Shown: piece by piece, positions 52,615 through 61,870 of the stretch
Layout: each line of letters starts with the position of its first letter
How positions within the stretch are numbered: the first letter of the stretch is position 1
Assembly (NCBI RefSeq): GCF_011752995.1
Contig: NZ_VWWL01000029.1
Span: forward strand, 22,577 to 86,576
Length of the DNA stretch: 64,000 nucleotides
Reading direction: 5' to 3'
DNA from: Burkholderia sp. Ax-1724
GTDB taxonomy: Bacteria > Pseudomonadota > Gammaproteobacteria > Burkholderiales > Burkholderiaceae
The notes under the pieces: model-generated
Database searches by the model: none
What the model saw: only the letters and a program-made list of their open reading frames with translations
Told to the model about the DNA's origin: nothing
Position numbers and translations under genes: made by a program

Positions 52615-53961
52615 TCAGTCGTGACGATGCACGATTTCGCCGTGGCCATCTCCGCAGTGCTCGCAATCGTGGCCGTGATCGTGATGGGTGTGACCCTGTG
52701 CGCCGTCATGATCGTGATTGTCTTCGTCGAAGTCCCATGCGGGGAACGGATCGTCGAACTGCCGCCAGGCCTCTGACCCGAGCGCGTATTCGGCGTCGCT
52801 GAGCAGGCACGCGTCGAATTTCGCGCGCCACGCGGCCGGATCGATATCGATGCCGATCAACACCAGCTCCTGGCGACGGTCGCCGATGCTCGTATCGTCC
52901 AGATCGCCATACCAGTCGGCGGCGATTTCGGCGCTCAGTTCGTCGTCTCCGCCGGGCCATTCGCTGCGATCCTGCGCGGCCCACCACATGCCCGCCGGAC
53001 CATGCCGGCAGGCACCGCCCGCTTGCGACAGCGAACCGGCAATGTCATTGCGCGTCGCGAGCCAGAAGAAGCCCTTGCTGCGCAGCACGCCCTTCCATTC
53101 CTGATGCAGCAATTCCCACAGCCGCTGCGGATGAAACGGCCGGCGCGCGCGATAAATGAAATTGCCGATGCCGTATTCGTCCGCTTCGCCGTGATGCGCG
53201 TGGCCGTGCTCATCGTCGTGACCGTGATCGAGCGAGGCGAGCCAGCCCGGCGCGCTCGACGCCTCGTCGAAATCGAAGCGCCCCGTGTTCAGCACCTGGT
53301 CGAGCGGCACGCAGCCGAAGCGGCTTACCACCTGCACCGCGCGCGGGTTGATGCGCGTGAGGATGCCTTGCAGGCGCGCGAGTTCGTCCGTGCTGACGAG
53401 GTCCGCCTTGTTCACGACGAGCACGTCACAGAATTCGATCTGCTCGATCAGCAGTTCGACGATCGTGCGGTCGTCTTCTTCGCTGACGGCGACGCCGCGT
53501 TCGGCGAGCGCCTCGGCCGAGGCATAGTCGCGCAGGAAGTTGAACGCATCGACGACCGTCACCATCGTGTCGAGCCGCGCGATATCGGATAGCGATGCGC
53601 CGTCATCGTCGACGAACGCGAAGGTTTCGGCGATCGGCATCGGTTCGGCGACGCCGGTCGATTCGATCAGCAGCGCATCGAAGCGCTTTTCTTCCGCGAG
53701 GCGGCGGATCTCGTTCAGCAGATCGTCGCGCAACGTGCAGCAGATGCAGCCGTTCGACAACTCGACGAGCTGTTCCTCGACACGCGACAACTCGGCGGCG
53801 TGACGCACGAGCGTCGAATCGATATTGACGGCGGCGAGATCGTTGACGATCACCGCGACGCGCAGACCGGCGCGATTCGCGAGGATGTGGTTCAGGAGCG
53901 TGGTCTTGCCGGCGCCCAGAAAACCGGAGAGCACGGTGACGGGCAATAGCGGCTGGTTCAT
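52615..53961 (-). CDS. COG0523 GTPase (CobW/ZNG type) with two His-rich stretches
   Basis: COG0523 proteins are GTP-dependent metallochaperones, many of them for zinc. The 448-residue protein has Walker A GFLGAGKT at 13-20, the metal-binding motif GCICC at 71-75, and the switch/NKAD motif VVNKADLV. A first His-rich stretch (DHGHDDEHGHAHHGEADEYG) lies in the middle. The C terminus carries a second one (HDHDGAQGHTHHDHGHDCEH and beyond). The GCICC motif favours the zinc type over the cobalamin type. No Zur box was identified. The start at 53961 is chosen because it lies directly before the conserved beta-strand and P-loop. Confidence 0.92.
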   Translation of the reverse strand: MNQPLLPVTVLSGFLGAGKTTLLNHILANRAGLRVAVIVNDLAAVNIDSTLVRHAAELSRVEEQLVELSNGCICCTLRDDLLNEIRRLAEEKRFDALLIESTGVAEPMPIAETFAFVDDDGASLSDIARLDTMVTVVDAFNFLRDYASAEALAERGVAVSEEDDRTIVELLIEQIEFCDVLVVNKADLVSTDELARLQGILTRINPRAVQVVSRFGCVPLDQVLNTGRFDFDEASSAPGWLASLDHGHDDEHGHAHHGEADEYGIGNFIYRARRPFHPQRLWELLHQEWKGVLRSKGFFWLATRNDIAGSLSQAGGACRHGPAGMWWAAQDRSEWPGGDDELSAEIAADWYGDLDDTSIGDRRQELVLIGIDIDPAAWRAKFDACLLSDAEYALGSEAWRQFDDPFPAWDFDEDNHDHDGAQGHTHHDHGHDCEHCGDGHGEIVHRHD

Positions 53962-54221
53962 CGCGGTACGGAGAAAACAGGAAGATGGGAAGGCATGCCG
54001 GGCCCGGCCTTGCATGAACCGCTTGGCCGTTTTGCCGCGCGAGCCCGAACGGATCGTCGCGGCAGCATGAAGCCGCATTGTGCATCAAAACGGCCATGGG
54101 CCGCGCGCGAGCATCGTGGCGGCGAGAGGCACGGCCGTATTCGTGGGGAAAATCACGAGGAAAAAACGGAAGAAAGCACGCCAGCGAACGAGAAACCCGG
54201 CAAACCGCTTTAGTTCTCGTA

Positions 54222-54668
54222 CTAGCGCGCAGCCGGCATCAACTTCCAGCTACGCAGAATCGCGACGATCTGCTGCGAGTACTTGTCGCGCAATGCCGGC
54301 GTTTCGGAGTGGTACGCGCCGACCGCCTGCCACGTATTGCCGTACTTGTTCATCTGCCGGCGCAGATGCCACGCGGCGATATAGACGTTCTTGCACGGCT
54401 CCATCAGCGTGCCCTGCGAGATGCCGTATTGCGCGAGCACAGGCAGATGGATCGAGTTGATCTGCATCACGCCGTAGTCGGTCGAGCCGTTCGCGTTCTT
54501 GTGCTGCGCGTCCGGCCGGTTGTGCGATTCCTGCCAGGCGATGGCCCGCAGAATCAGCGGATTAACCTTCTGATATTTGGCCGCCTCGTCGAAACAGTCG
54601 GCGCGCGCCGACCCCGCTGCCGCGAGCAGGGTCAGGGTGACAACGACAGTAACGAACGGACATTTCAT
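54222..54668 (-). CDS. Lytic transglycosylase, SLT-domain, small
   Basis: This 148-residue protein has an N-terminal signal peptide (MKCPFVTVVVTLTLLAAAGS, ending ARA) and a single SLT domain. The catalytic Glu lies in AIAWQESHNRPDAQ, followed by GSTDYGVMQINSIHLP and AAWHLRRQM. It resembles the small transglycosylases linked to secretion and conjugation systems (IpgF, VirB1, PilT-associated). It cleaves peptidoglycan in the periplasm and could open the wall for the type II secretion apparatus encoded next to it on the other strand. Confidence 0.9.
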   Translation of the reverse strand: MKCPFVTVVVTLTLLAAAGSARADCFDEAAKYQKVNPLILRAIAWQESHNRPDAQHKNANGSTDYGVMQINSIHLPVLAQYGISQGTLMEPCKNVYIAAWHLRRQMNKYGNTWQAVGAYHSETPALRDKYSQQIVAILRSWKLMPAAR

Positions 54669-55167
54669 CGCTAAAGACAGCCAGAAAATCTCGGAGTAAG
54701 GATCAGTAAGGCGTTTTCCCGGCCGCGTTTTTGCCGCGAGAGGCAGGCTGGCCGGGTGTTTATCGCGCGTCGGGGAAAACCCGCGTGAGCAAACCCATAA
54801 CGGCGAGTCGAACGGCTCGTATCATACCGGCAGTCTGAACATCGTCAAGTTGGCCAACCGACATAAGGCAGCACAAATCCGCGTGCTGAGATTCGCCCCT
54901 GAAGCCGGTTTGCTTTCAATTGAATAACAACCCAGCGATCTTTTAAAGGAATCGCGCGAGGTCGTCTGTTTTGTTTCAAATCCGACATGAAAAGCTGGTA
55001 CTGTTCGTTTTTTTCGGACATTGGCGAGCTGGTGTTCCACGCGGAAATCGTTTTCGCAACCGGCTCGTAAGCCGATCGGGCAATGGCTTGCCGCCGGGTC
55101 CGCATCGCATGACCGTCGGTGGCAGCGGCTGCCGGCATCGATATCACATTCCATGAGAAGAAATTGT
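54669..55167. other. Divergent gap upstream of gspD
   Basis: This 499-base gap between the transglycosylase gene and gspD is AT-richer than its surroundings, particularly 54900-55060, with a TTCAATTGAA palindrome near 54915. It probably holds the promoters for both directions. I could not fix the elements, and no gene is visible. Confidence 0.5.
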
Positions 55168-57531
55168 ATGGCTTTGCGTCGCGTGGCAACGGCGCTGCTG
55201 GTGGCTGGGTTGATCACCGCGCAGACAGCACAGGCAGAGGTGACACTGAATTTCGTGAACGCCGACATCGATCAGGTCGCGAAGGCGATCGGCGCCGCAA
55301 CCGGCAAAACGATCATTGTCGACCCACGGGTGAAGGGACAGCTGAACCTCGTTTCCGAAAACGCTGTACCTGAAGATCAGGCGCTGAAAACCCTGCAGTC
55401 GGCACTGCGCATGCAGGGCTTCGCGCTGGTGCAGGATCACGGCGTGCTGAAGGTCGTGCCCGAGGCCGACGCCAAGCTGCAGGGCGTGCCGACCTACGTC
55501 GGCAATACGCCGAGCGCGCGCGGCGACCAGGTGGTCACGCAGGTCTTCACGCTGAAGAACGAATCGGCCAATAACCTGCTGCCGGTGCTGCGTCCGCTGA
55601 TCTCGCCGAACAATACCGTCGCGGCCTATCCGGCCAACAATACGATTGTCGTCACCGATTACGCCGACAACGTGCGGCGCATCGCGCAGATCATTGCGGG
55701 CGTCGACAGCGCGGCGGGCCAGTCGGTCGCGGTCGTGCAGCTGAAGAACGCGAACGCGATCGACATCGCCCAGCAGATGAACAAGATGCTCGACCCGGGC
55801 TCGATCGGCAGCACGGACGCGACGCTGAAGGTATCGATTTCGTCTGACCCGCGCACCAACTCGCTGCTGATCCGCGCCTCGAACAGCGCGCGCCTTGCCG
55901 CCGCGCGGGAACTCGCGAAGCAGCTCGACACGCCGACCACGATGCCAGGCAACATGCACGTCGTGCCGCTGCGCAACGCGGATGCGACGAAGCTCGCGCG
56001 CACGCTGCGCAGCATGCTCGGCAAGAGCGGCGGCGGCGAAGGCGGTTCGTCGGGCGGCTCGAACGAAGCGAACTCGTTCAACCAGAATAGCAGCGGCGGC
56101 CTGTCGGGCAGCAACTCGACGGGCACGTCCGGCACGCCGCCGTTGCCGTCGGGCGGCCTCGGCAGCAGCTCGATGGCCTCGCCGATGGGCGGCGGCGCCT
56201 CGGGCTCGAATAACAACGGCGATTTTCTCGGCGGCGACAAGAACAAGAGCGACGACAACCAGGGCGGCGGCATGATTACGGCCGACTCCGCGACCAACTC
56301 GCTGATCATCACCGCGCCGGACCCGGTCTACCGCAATCTGCGCGCCGTGATCGACCAGCTCGACGCGCGCCGCGCGCAGGTCTACATCGAGGCGCTGATC
56401 GTCGAGCTGAACTCGAATACGAGCGGCAATCTCGGCATCCAGTGGCAGGTCGCGAACAATTCGCTGTTCGCGGGCACGAACCTGGCGGCCGGCTCCGGCA
56501 ACAGCATCGTCAACCTGACGGCCGCGGCCGTAACGGCCGGCGCGACAGCCGGCGCGACCAGCGGTCTCGGGCTTGCCTCGGCGCTCGGCAACGGCACGCT
56601 TCAGCAAGGCCTGAACGTCGGCTGGATTCACAACCTCTTCGGCGTACAGGGTCTCGGCGCGCTGCTGCAGGCGCTCTCGCAGACCGCCGACGCGAACGTG
56701 CTGTCCACGCCTAACCTGATTACACTCGACAACGAGGAAGCGAAGATCGTCGTCGGTACGAACGTGCCGATCCAGACCGGTTCGTACTCGAACCTGACGA
56801 GCGGCACGACGAGCGCGGCATTCAACACGTTCGACCGCGTCGACATCGGTCTCACGCTGCACGTGAAGCCGCAGATCACCGAAGGCGGCATCCTCAAGCT
56901 GCAGCTTTACACCGAAGATTCGGCGATCGTGAACGGCACGAACAACTCGACGACGAACCCGGCGGGCCCAGAGTTCACGAAGCGCTCGATCCAGTCGACG
57001 GTGCTGTGCGATAACGGCGAGATCATCGTGCTCGGCGGCCTGATGCAGGACAACTACCAGGTCAGCAACAGCAAGGTGCCGCTGCTCGGCGACATTCCGT
57101 GGCTCGGCCAGCTGTTCCGCTCGGAGCAGAAGACGCGCGACAAGACCAACCTGATGGTGTTCCTGCGTCCCGTCATCATCAGCGATCGCGATACCGCGCA
57201 GGCTGTCACGGCGAACCGCTACGACTACATCCAGGGCGTGCAGGGCGCGTACCGCTCGGACAACAACATCATGAAGGATCGCGACGATCCGGTCGTGCCG
57301 CCGATGCCGATTGGCCCGAGCCAGGGTGGCGTGCCCGCTATGAACCTGTTCGATCTGAACCAGATGCGCCGTCAGCAGATGATGCCGCAGCAAGCCCCCC
57401 AACAAACGCCGCAACAGGCCGTGCCGCAAGCGGCGCAGCCCGCGACGACGCAACCCATGCAGCAGCCCGCCGTCATCGCCCCGGCGAGCAGCGTCGAGCC
57501 GAGCACGATGTCGCCGGGAGCGCGTCCGTGA
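55168..57531 (+). CDS. gspD: Type II secretion outer-membrane secretin
   Basis: GspD forms the outer-membrane channel of the type II secretion system. The 787-residue protein has a signal peptide ending AQA at residue 23, the N0 domain (VTLNFVNADIDQVAKAIGAA), and repeated N1-N3 domains. A Gly/Ser/Asn-rich insert runs from about 286 to 368. The C-terminal secretin domain includes VYIEALIVELN and the secretin signature region near PLLGDIPWLGQLFR. A Gln/Pro-rich tail follows. The ATG at 55168 is preferred over one five codons upstream because it directly precedes the signal peptide and follows GAGAAG. Confidence 0.95.
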   Translation: MALRRVATALLVAGLITAQTAQAEVTLNFVNADIDQVAKAIGAATGKTIIVDPRVKGQLNLVSENAVPEDQALKTLQSALRMQGFALVQDHGVLKVVPEADAKLQGVPTYVGNTPSARGDQVVTQVFTLKNESANNLLPVLRPLISPNNTVAAYPANNTIVVTDYADNVRRIAQIIAGVDSAAGQSVAVVQLKNANAIDIAQQMNKMLDPGSIGSTDATLKVSISSDPRTNSLLIRASNSARLAAARELAKQLDTPTTMPGNMHVVPLRNADATKLARTLRSMLGKSGGGEGGSSGGSNEANSFNQNSSGGLSGSNSTGTSGTPPLPSGGLGSSSMASPMGGGASGSNNNGDFLGGDKNKSDDNQGGGMITADSATNSLIITAPDPVYRNLRAVIDQLDARRAQVYIEALIVELNSNTSGNLGIQWQVANNSLFAGTNLAAGSGNSIVNLTAAAVTAGATAGATSGLGLASALGNGTLQQGLNVGWIHNLFGVQGLGALLQALSQTADANVLSTPNLITLDNEEAKIVVGTNVPIQTGSYSNLTSGTTSAAFNTFDRVDIGLTLHVKPQITEGGILKLQLYTEDSAIVNGTNNSTTNPAGPEFTKRSIQSTVLCDNGEIIVLGGLMQDNYQVSNSKVPLLGDIPWLGQLFRSEQKTRDKTNLMVFLRPVIISDRDTAQAVTANRYDYIQGVQGAYRSDNNIMKDRDDPVVPPMPIGPSQGGVPAMNLFDLNQMRRQQMMPQQAPQQTPQQAVPQAAQPATTQPMQQPAVIAPASSVEPSTMSPGARP

Positions 57532-59039
57532 CGCAGACGCCCGCGCAATCGCAGCATACGCACCACGGCGAGGCCGTCGGCGAGCACGCGGCGCCCTCGC
57601 CGCTCGCGGCCCGGCTCGTGCCGTACGGCTTCGCGCGCGGCGGCCAGATTCTCGTCGCGCATCAGCACCCCGACAGCCTCGAAGTCTGGATCAGCGAACG
57701 CACGAGCGACGCGGCGCTTGCCGAGGTCGCACGCAATTTCGGCGCGGTCTCGGTCGTGCGCATGCCGGCCGACGAACTCGCGCAGGCAATCAACCAGGCC
57801 TACGCGCGCCAGGACGGCAGCGCCGCGCAGGTGGTCGGCGAGGTGGAAGGCGAAGTCGATCTGTCGCGTCTGATGCAGGACATTCCCGAGGTCGAGGATC
57901 TGCTCGAATCGGAAGACGACGCGCCGATCATCCGCATGATCAACGCGCTGCTCACGCAGGCCGCGCGCGAACAGGCTTCCGACATTCACATCGAGCCGTT
58001 CGAGAACGCGTCGGTCGTGCGCTTTCGCGTCGACGGCACGTTGCGCGATGTGGTTAGGCCGAAAAAAGCGCTGCACGGCGCGCTGATTTCGCGGATCAAG
58101 ATCATGGCGCAGCTCGACATCGCCGAGAAGCGTTTGCCGCAGGACGGCCGCATCACGCTGCGCGTGGGCGGCCGCCCGGTCGACGTGCGCGTCTCGACGC
58201 TGCCGACCGGACACGGCGAGCGCGCGGTGCTGCGTCTGCTGGAGAAGGATGCCTCGCGCCTGAATCTCGAAGCGCTCGGCATGGCCTCGGACACGCTCGG
58301 CCAGTTCGACAAGCTGATCGGCAAGCCGCACGGCATCGTGCTCGTGACGGGCCCGACCGGCTCGGGCAAGACCACGACGCTGTATGCGTCGATGTCGCGG
58401 CTGGAGACGGCGACCACCAACATCATGACGGTGGAAGACCCGATCGAATACGACCTGTCGGGCATCGGTCAGACCCAGGTCAACGAGCGGATCGGCATGA
58501 GCTTCGCGCGCGCGTTGCGCTCGATTCTGCGGCAGGACCCGGACGTCATCATGATCGGCGAAATCCGCGACCTCGAAACGGCGCAGATCGCGGTGCAGGC
58601 ATCGCTCACGGGCCACCTCGTGCTCGCGACGCTGCACACGAACGACGCGGCCTCGGCCGTGACGCGTCTCACGGACATGGGCGTCGAGCCGTATCTGCTC
58701 GCCTCGTCGCTGCTCGGCGTGCTGGCGCAGCGGCTCGTGCGGCGGCTGTGCCCGGTATGCCGCGAAGAGCGCACCGAAGAGGATGGCAGCAAGCGCTGGC
58801 ATCCGGTCGGCTGCGACCGGTGCGGGCACTCCGGTTATGCGGGACGGCGCGGCGTGTACGAGTTGCTGCTGATCGACGAATCGATCCGCACGCTGATTCA
58901 TCGCAACGCGGCCGATGCGGAAATTCTCGAAGCGGGCCGCGCGCAGGGCATGCGTACGCTGCGCGAGGATTCGGAGCGCTGGCTCGAATCGGGGCTCACC
59001 TCGCTCGAGGAAGTGATTCGCGTGACGGGCGGAGCATAA
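57528..59039 (+). CDS. gspE: Type II secretion ATPase
   Basis: GspE is the cytoplasmic ATPase that drives the pseudopilus. The 503-residue protein starts with GTG at 57528, overlapping the gspD stop (GTGA). It has the Walker A GPTGSGKT at 275-282, the Asp box TVEDPIEYDLSGIGQTQVN, Walker B PDVIMIGEIRD, and the His box HLVLATLHTNDA. A zinc-binding tetracysteine module has C-P-V-C at 408-411 and C-D-R-C at 429-432. The short N terminus is poorly conserved, as is usual. Confidence 0.95.
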   Translation: MTQTPAQSQHTHHGEAVGEHAAPSPLAARLVPYGFARGGQILVAHQHPDSLEVWISERTSDAALAEVARNFGAVSVVRMPADELAQAINQAYARQDGSAAQVVGEVEGEVDLSRLMQDIPEVEDLLESEDDAPIIRMINALLTQAAREQASDIHIEPFENASVVRFRVDGTLRDVVRPKKALHGALISRIKIMAQLDIAEKRLPQDGRITLRVGGRPVDVRVSTLPTGHGERAVLRLLEKDASRLNLEALGMASDTLGQFDKLIGKPHGIVLVTGPTGSGKTTTLYASMSRLETATTNIMTVEDPIEYDLSGIGQTQVNERIGMSFARALRSILRQDPDVIMIGEIRDLETAQIAVQASLTGHLVLATLHTNDAASAVTRLTDMGVEPYLLASSLLGVLAQRLVRRLCPVCREERTEEDGSKRWHPVGCDRCGHSGYAGRRGVYELLLIDESIRTLIHRNAADAEILEAGRAQGMRTLREDSERWLESGLTSLEEVIRVTGGA

Positions 59040-59043
59040 GCGC

Positions 59044-60261
59044 ATGCCGGCATTTCGTTTTGAAGCGATCGACGCCGCGGGCAAGGCGCAAAAAGGCGTG
59101 CTCGACGCGGACAGCGCGCGCAGTGCCCGCACGAACCTGCGCTCGCAAGGGCTCACGCCGCTCGTCGTCGAACCGGCCGCCTCGCGCACGCGCGGCGAGC
59201 GCGATCAACGGCTCGCGCTCGGGCGTCGTCTGTCGCAACGCGAGCAGGCCATTCTCACGCGGCAACTCGCGAGTCTGCTGATCGCGGGGCTGCCGCTCGA
59301 CGAAGCGCTCGCGGTGCTGACCGAGCAGTCGGAGCGCGATTACATCCGCGAGCTGATGGCGTCGATTCGCGCCGAAGTGCTCGGCGGTCATTCGCTGGCC
59401 AATGCGCTCACGCAGCATCCGAAGGATTTCCCCGAGATTTACCGGGCGCTCGTCGCGGCCGGCGAACATACGGGCAAGCTCGGTCTCGTGCTGTCGCGGC
59501 TCGCCGACTACATCGAACAGCGCAATGCATTGAAACAGAAGATCGTGCTTGCGTTCACCTATCCGGCGGTCGTCACGCTGATCGCGTTCGGCATCGTGAC
59601 GTTCCTGCTCAGCTATGTGGTGCCGCAGGTCGTGAACGTGTTCGCGAGCACGAAGCAGCAGCTGCCGATTCTCACCGTGCTGATGATGGCGCTGTCGGGC
59701 TTCGTGCGGCACTGGTGGTGGGCGATGCTGATCGGCGTCGTCGTGGTCGCGTATCTGGTGCGCTCGACGTTGAAGCAGCCCGGCCCGCGTCTCGCGTTCG
59801 ACCGCTGGCTGCTGACCGCGCCGCTGCTCGGCAAGCTCGTGCGCGGCTACAACACCGTGCGCTTCGCAAGCACGCTCGGCATTCTGACCGCGGCGGGCGT
59901 GCCGATTCTGCGCGCGTTGCAGGCCGCCGCCGAAACGCTCAGCAACAACGCGATGCGCGAGAACATCGACGATGCGATCGTGCGCGTGCGCGAAGGCACC
60001 TCGCTGTCGCGCGCGCTCGGCAACACGAAGACGTTTCCGCCGGTGCTCGTGCACCTGATCCGTTCGGGCGAGGCGACCGGCGACGTGACGACGATGCTCG
60101 ATCGCGCGTCCGAAGGCGAAGCGCGCGAACTCGAACGGCGCACGATGTTCCTCACGAGCCTGCTCGAGCCGCTGCTGATTCTGGCGATGGGGGGCGTGGT
60201 GCTCGTGATCGTGCTGGCGGTGATGATGCCGATCATCGAGTTGAACAACCTCGTGCAGTAA
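59044..60261 (+). CDS. gspF: Type II secretion inner-membrane platform protein
   Basis: GspF is the polytopic inner-membrane protein that anchors the pseudopilus motor. The 405-residue protein has the starting MPAFRFEAIDAAGKAQKG, two repeats of the T2SSF cytoplasmic domain (LTRQLASLLIAGLPLDEAL and TVRFASTLGILTAAGVPIL), and three membrane segments. It begins four bases after the gspE stop codon. Confidence 0.95.
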   Translation: MPAFRFEAIDAAGKAQKGVLDADSARSARTNLRSQGLTPLVVEPAASRTRGERDQRLALGRRLSQREQAILTRQLASLLIAGLPLDEALAVLTEQSERDYIRELMASIRAEVLGGHSLANALTQHPKDFPEIYRALVAAGEHTGKLGLVLSRLADYIEQRNALKQKIVLAFTYPAVVTLIAFGIVTFLLSYVVPQVVNVFASTKQQLPILTVLMMALSGFVRHWWWAMLIGVVVVAYLVRSTLKQPGPRLAFDRWLLTAPLLGKLVRGYNTVRFASTLGILTAAGVPILRALQAAAETLSNNAMRENIDDAIVRVREGTSLSRALGNTKTFPPVLVHLIRSGEATGDVTTMLDRASEGEARELERRTMFLTSLLEPLLILAMGGVVLVIVLAVMMPIIELNNLVQ

Positions 60262-60354
60262 CGGGCAGCCGCAGCGCGAGGAAGAACTGAAAGGCGAGGA
60301 AGAAACGGAAAGGATGGCGCGGCGGGCCGCAGCGGCCGCGCAACCGTTTCTGGT

Positions 60355-60768
60355 TTAGCGTACGTAGATGGTGGGGCCGCTCGCGTTGGGAGGCAGGAAG
60401 ACTTCGGAGTGCGCGCCGTTGCGGTCGATGATGATCGAGCGGGCGCGGACTTCGGAGAGTTTGGTGCCTTGCATGAGCGTGCTGCCGAGCGACACCGCAT
60501 GAGGCGGTTCGCCGCCGACGCTGACGATTGCCGCCGCGCCTTCGCGTAATGCGAGGATGCCGAACAGATGGATGTCCTGATTGACGTTGCGCTGCAGCTG
60601 TCCGCCGAACAGCGTCGCGGCCTGCTCGGTCGAGACCTGCGCATGCGCGGCGGCAGCCGGCAACGGCGCGCCGGATATCGTGGTGAGGGTGATGACCCAG
60701 TAGGTCAGCGTCGCGCAGAAAGCGGCGAACAGCGCGAGCGACAGGAGGCGGATTTGGATGGCGTTCAT
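60355..60768 (-). CDS. gspC: Type II secretion protein GspC, short form, inverted
   Basis: GspC links the inner-membrane platform to the secretin. This version is only 137 residues: a membrane helix at about 8-30 (LLSLALFAAFCATLTYWVITL) and one HR-type periplasmic domain (QDIHLFGILALREGAAAIVSVGGEPP...SLGSTLMQG). The PDZ or coiled-coil C-terminal part of larger GspC proteins is missing. It is on the opposite strand to the rest of the cluster, between gspF and gspG. I chose the ATG at 60768; an in-frame GTG two codons upstream is possible. Confidence 0.8.
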   Translation of the reverse strand: MNAIQIRLLSLALFAAFCATLTYWVITLTTISGAPLPAAAAHAQVSTEQAATLFGGQLQRNVNQDIHLFGILALREGAAAIVSVGGEPPHAVSLGSTLMQGTKLSEVRARSIIIDRNGAHSEVFLPPNASGPTIYVR

Positions 60769-60902
60769 GCGCACATTGTACGGACTATTGTGAAAATTTC
60801 GGTGGGTTGAAACCCTTCAACTCCATGACATTAAAATGACCGACCCGGCGTGTTCAATATGCGCCCAAGTCGAAAATTTCACCTGAAAAGAGGTAGCAAG
60901 CT

Positions 60903-61367
60903 ATGCAACTGTCGACCATTCGCCGCGCTGACAACGCGGGTTCGCGCAGCCGTCGCCAGCGCGGTTTTACGCTGATCGAAATCATGGTCGTGATCGCGAT
61001 TCTCGGCATTCTCGCCGCGTTGATCGTGCCGAAGATCATGAGCCGTCCGGACGAAGCGCGGCGCGTCGCCGCGAAGCAGGACATCGGCACCGTGATGCAG
61101 GCATTGAAGCTCTATCGCCTCGACAACGGCCGCTATCCGACCCAGGAGCAGGGCCTGCGCGCGCTGATCGAAAAGCCGAGCACCGACCCCGTGCCGAACA
61201 ACTGGAAGGACGGCGGCTACCTCGAGCGTCTGCCGAACGATCCGTGGGGCAATGCGTACCAGTATCTGAATCCGGGCGTGCACGGCGAGATCGACGTGTT
61301 CAGCTACGGGGCCGATGGCAAGGCCGGCGGCGAAGGCAACGATGCCGACGTCGGTTCGTGGCAATAG
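60903..61367 (+). CDS. gspG: Type II secretion major pseudopilin
   Basis: GspG is the main building block of the pseudopilus. The 154-residue prepilin has a basic leader cut by prepilin peptidase after Gly21. The mature part begins FTLIEIMVVIAILGILAALI with Glu5. The C-terminal block ends with NDPWGNAYQYLNPG, which forms the calcium-binding loop region of GspG proteins. The ATG at 60903 follows AAGAGGT. Confidence 0.95.
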   Translation: MQLSTIRRADNAGSRSRRQRGFTLIEIMVVIAILGILAALIVPKIMSRPDEARRVAAKQDIGTVMQALKLYRLDNGRYPTQEQGLRALIEKPSTDPVPNNWKDGGYLERLPNDPWGNAYQYLNPGVHGEIDVFSYGADGKAGGEGNDADVGSWQ

Positions 61368-61392
61368 TCCGTATCGGTATTCCGAGAGTTAC

Positions 61393-61869
61393 ATGATGTC
61401 CACGCACGCGAGCCGGCGCCGCGCGGCCGGCTTCACGCTGCTCGAAATGATGGTCGTGCTCGTGATCGCGGGCCTGCTCGTGTCGCTGACCGCCGTGACG
61501 ATGACGCGCAATCCGCGCACCGACCTGAACGAGGAAGCACAGCGTCTCGCGCTGCTGTTCGAATCGGCCGGCGACGAAGCGCAGGTGCGCGCGCGGCCGA
61601 TCGCATGGCAGCCGTACGACGGCGGTTTCCGTTTCGATCTGCGTACCGAGGACGGCTGGCGTCCGTTGCGCGACGACCTGCTCGGGCCGCGTCGATGGGA
61701 AGGCGGCGTGACCAGTGTCTCGATCAGCTATCCCGGTTCGGATTCGCAGGCCGATCGCATCGTCTTCGGCACCGAGGCGATCGACGTGCCGGTGCAGGTC
61801 ACGCTGTTTTCGGCGGCCGGACAGGCGACGATCGTCGGCACCGGCAATGGCCGCTACGAGGTGCGTTGA
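61393..61869 (+). CDS. gspH: Type II secretion minor pseudopilin GspH
   Basis: This 158-residue minor pseudopilin has a short leader cut after Gly13 and a mature start FTLLEMMVVLVIAGLLVSLT with Glu5. The rest is a small beta-rich domain. It begins 26 bases after gspG. Two adjacent ATG codons (61393 and 61396) are possible starts. Confidence 0.92.
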   Translation: MMSTHASRRRAAGFTLLEMMVVLVIAGLLVSLTAVTMTRNPRTDLNEEAQRLALLFESAGDEAQVRARPIAWQPYDGGFRFDLRTEDGWRPLRDDLLGPRRWEGGVTSVSISYPGSDSQADRIVFGTEAIDVPVQVTLFSAAGQATIVGTGNGRYEVR

Positions 61870-61870
61870 C

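Noticed and set aside
55144..57453. 769-codon minus-strand open frame across gspD
   Set aside because: It is a reverse-frame shadow of the secretin gene, with Arg- and Val-rich low-information sequence.
57372..59189. 605-codon minus-strand open frame across gspE
   Set aside because: The opposite strand encodes a complete GspE with all ATPase motifs; the reverse frame has none.
60317..60345. GC-rich hairpin downstream of gspC as a terminator
   Set aside because: The stem is plausible, but no real T-tract follows on either strand.
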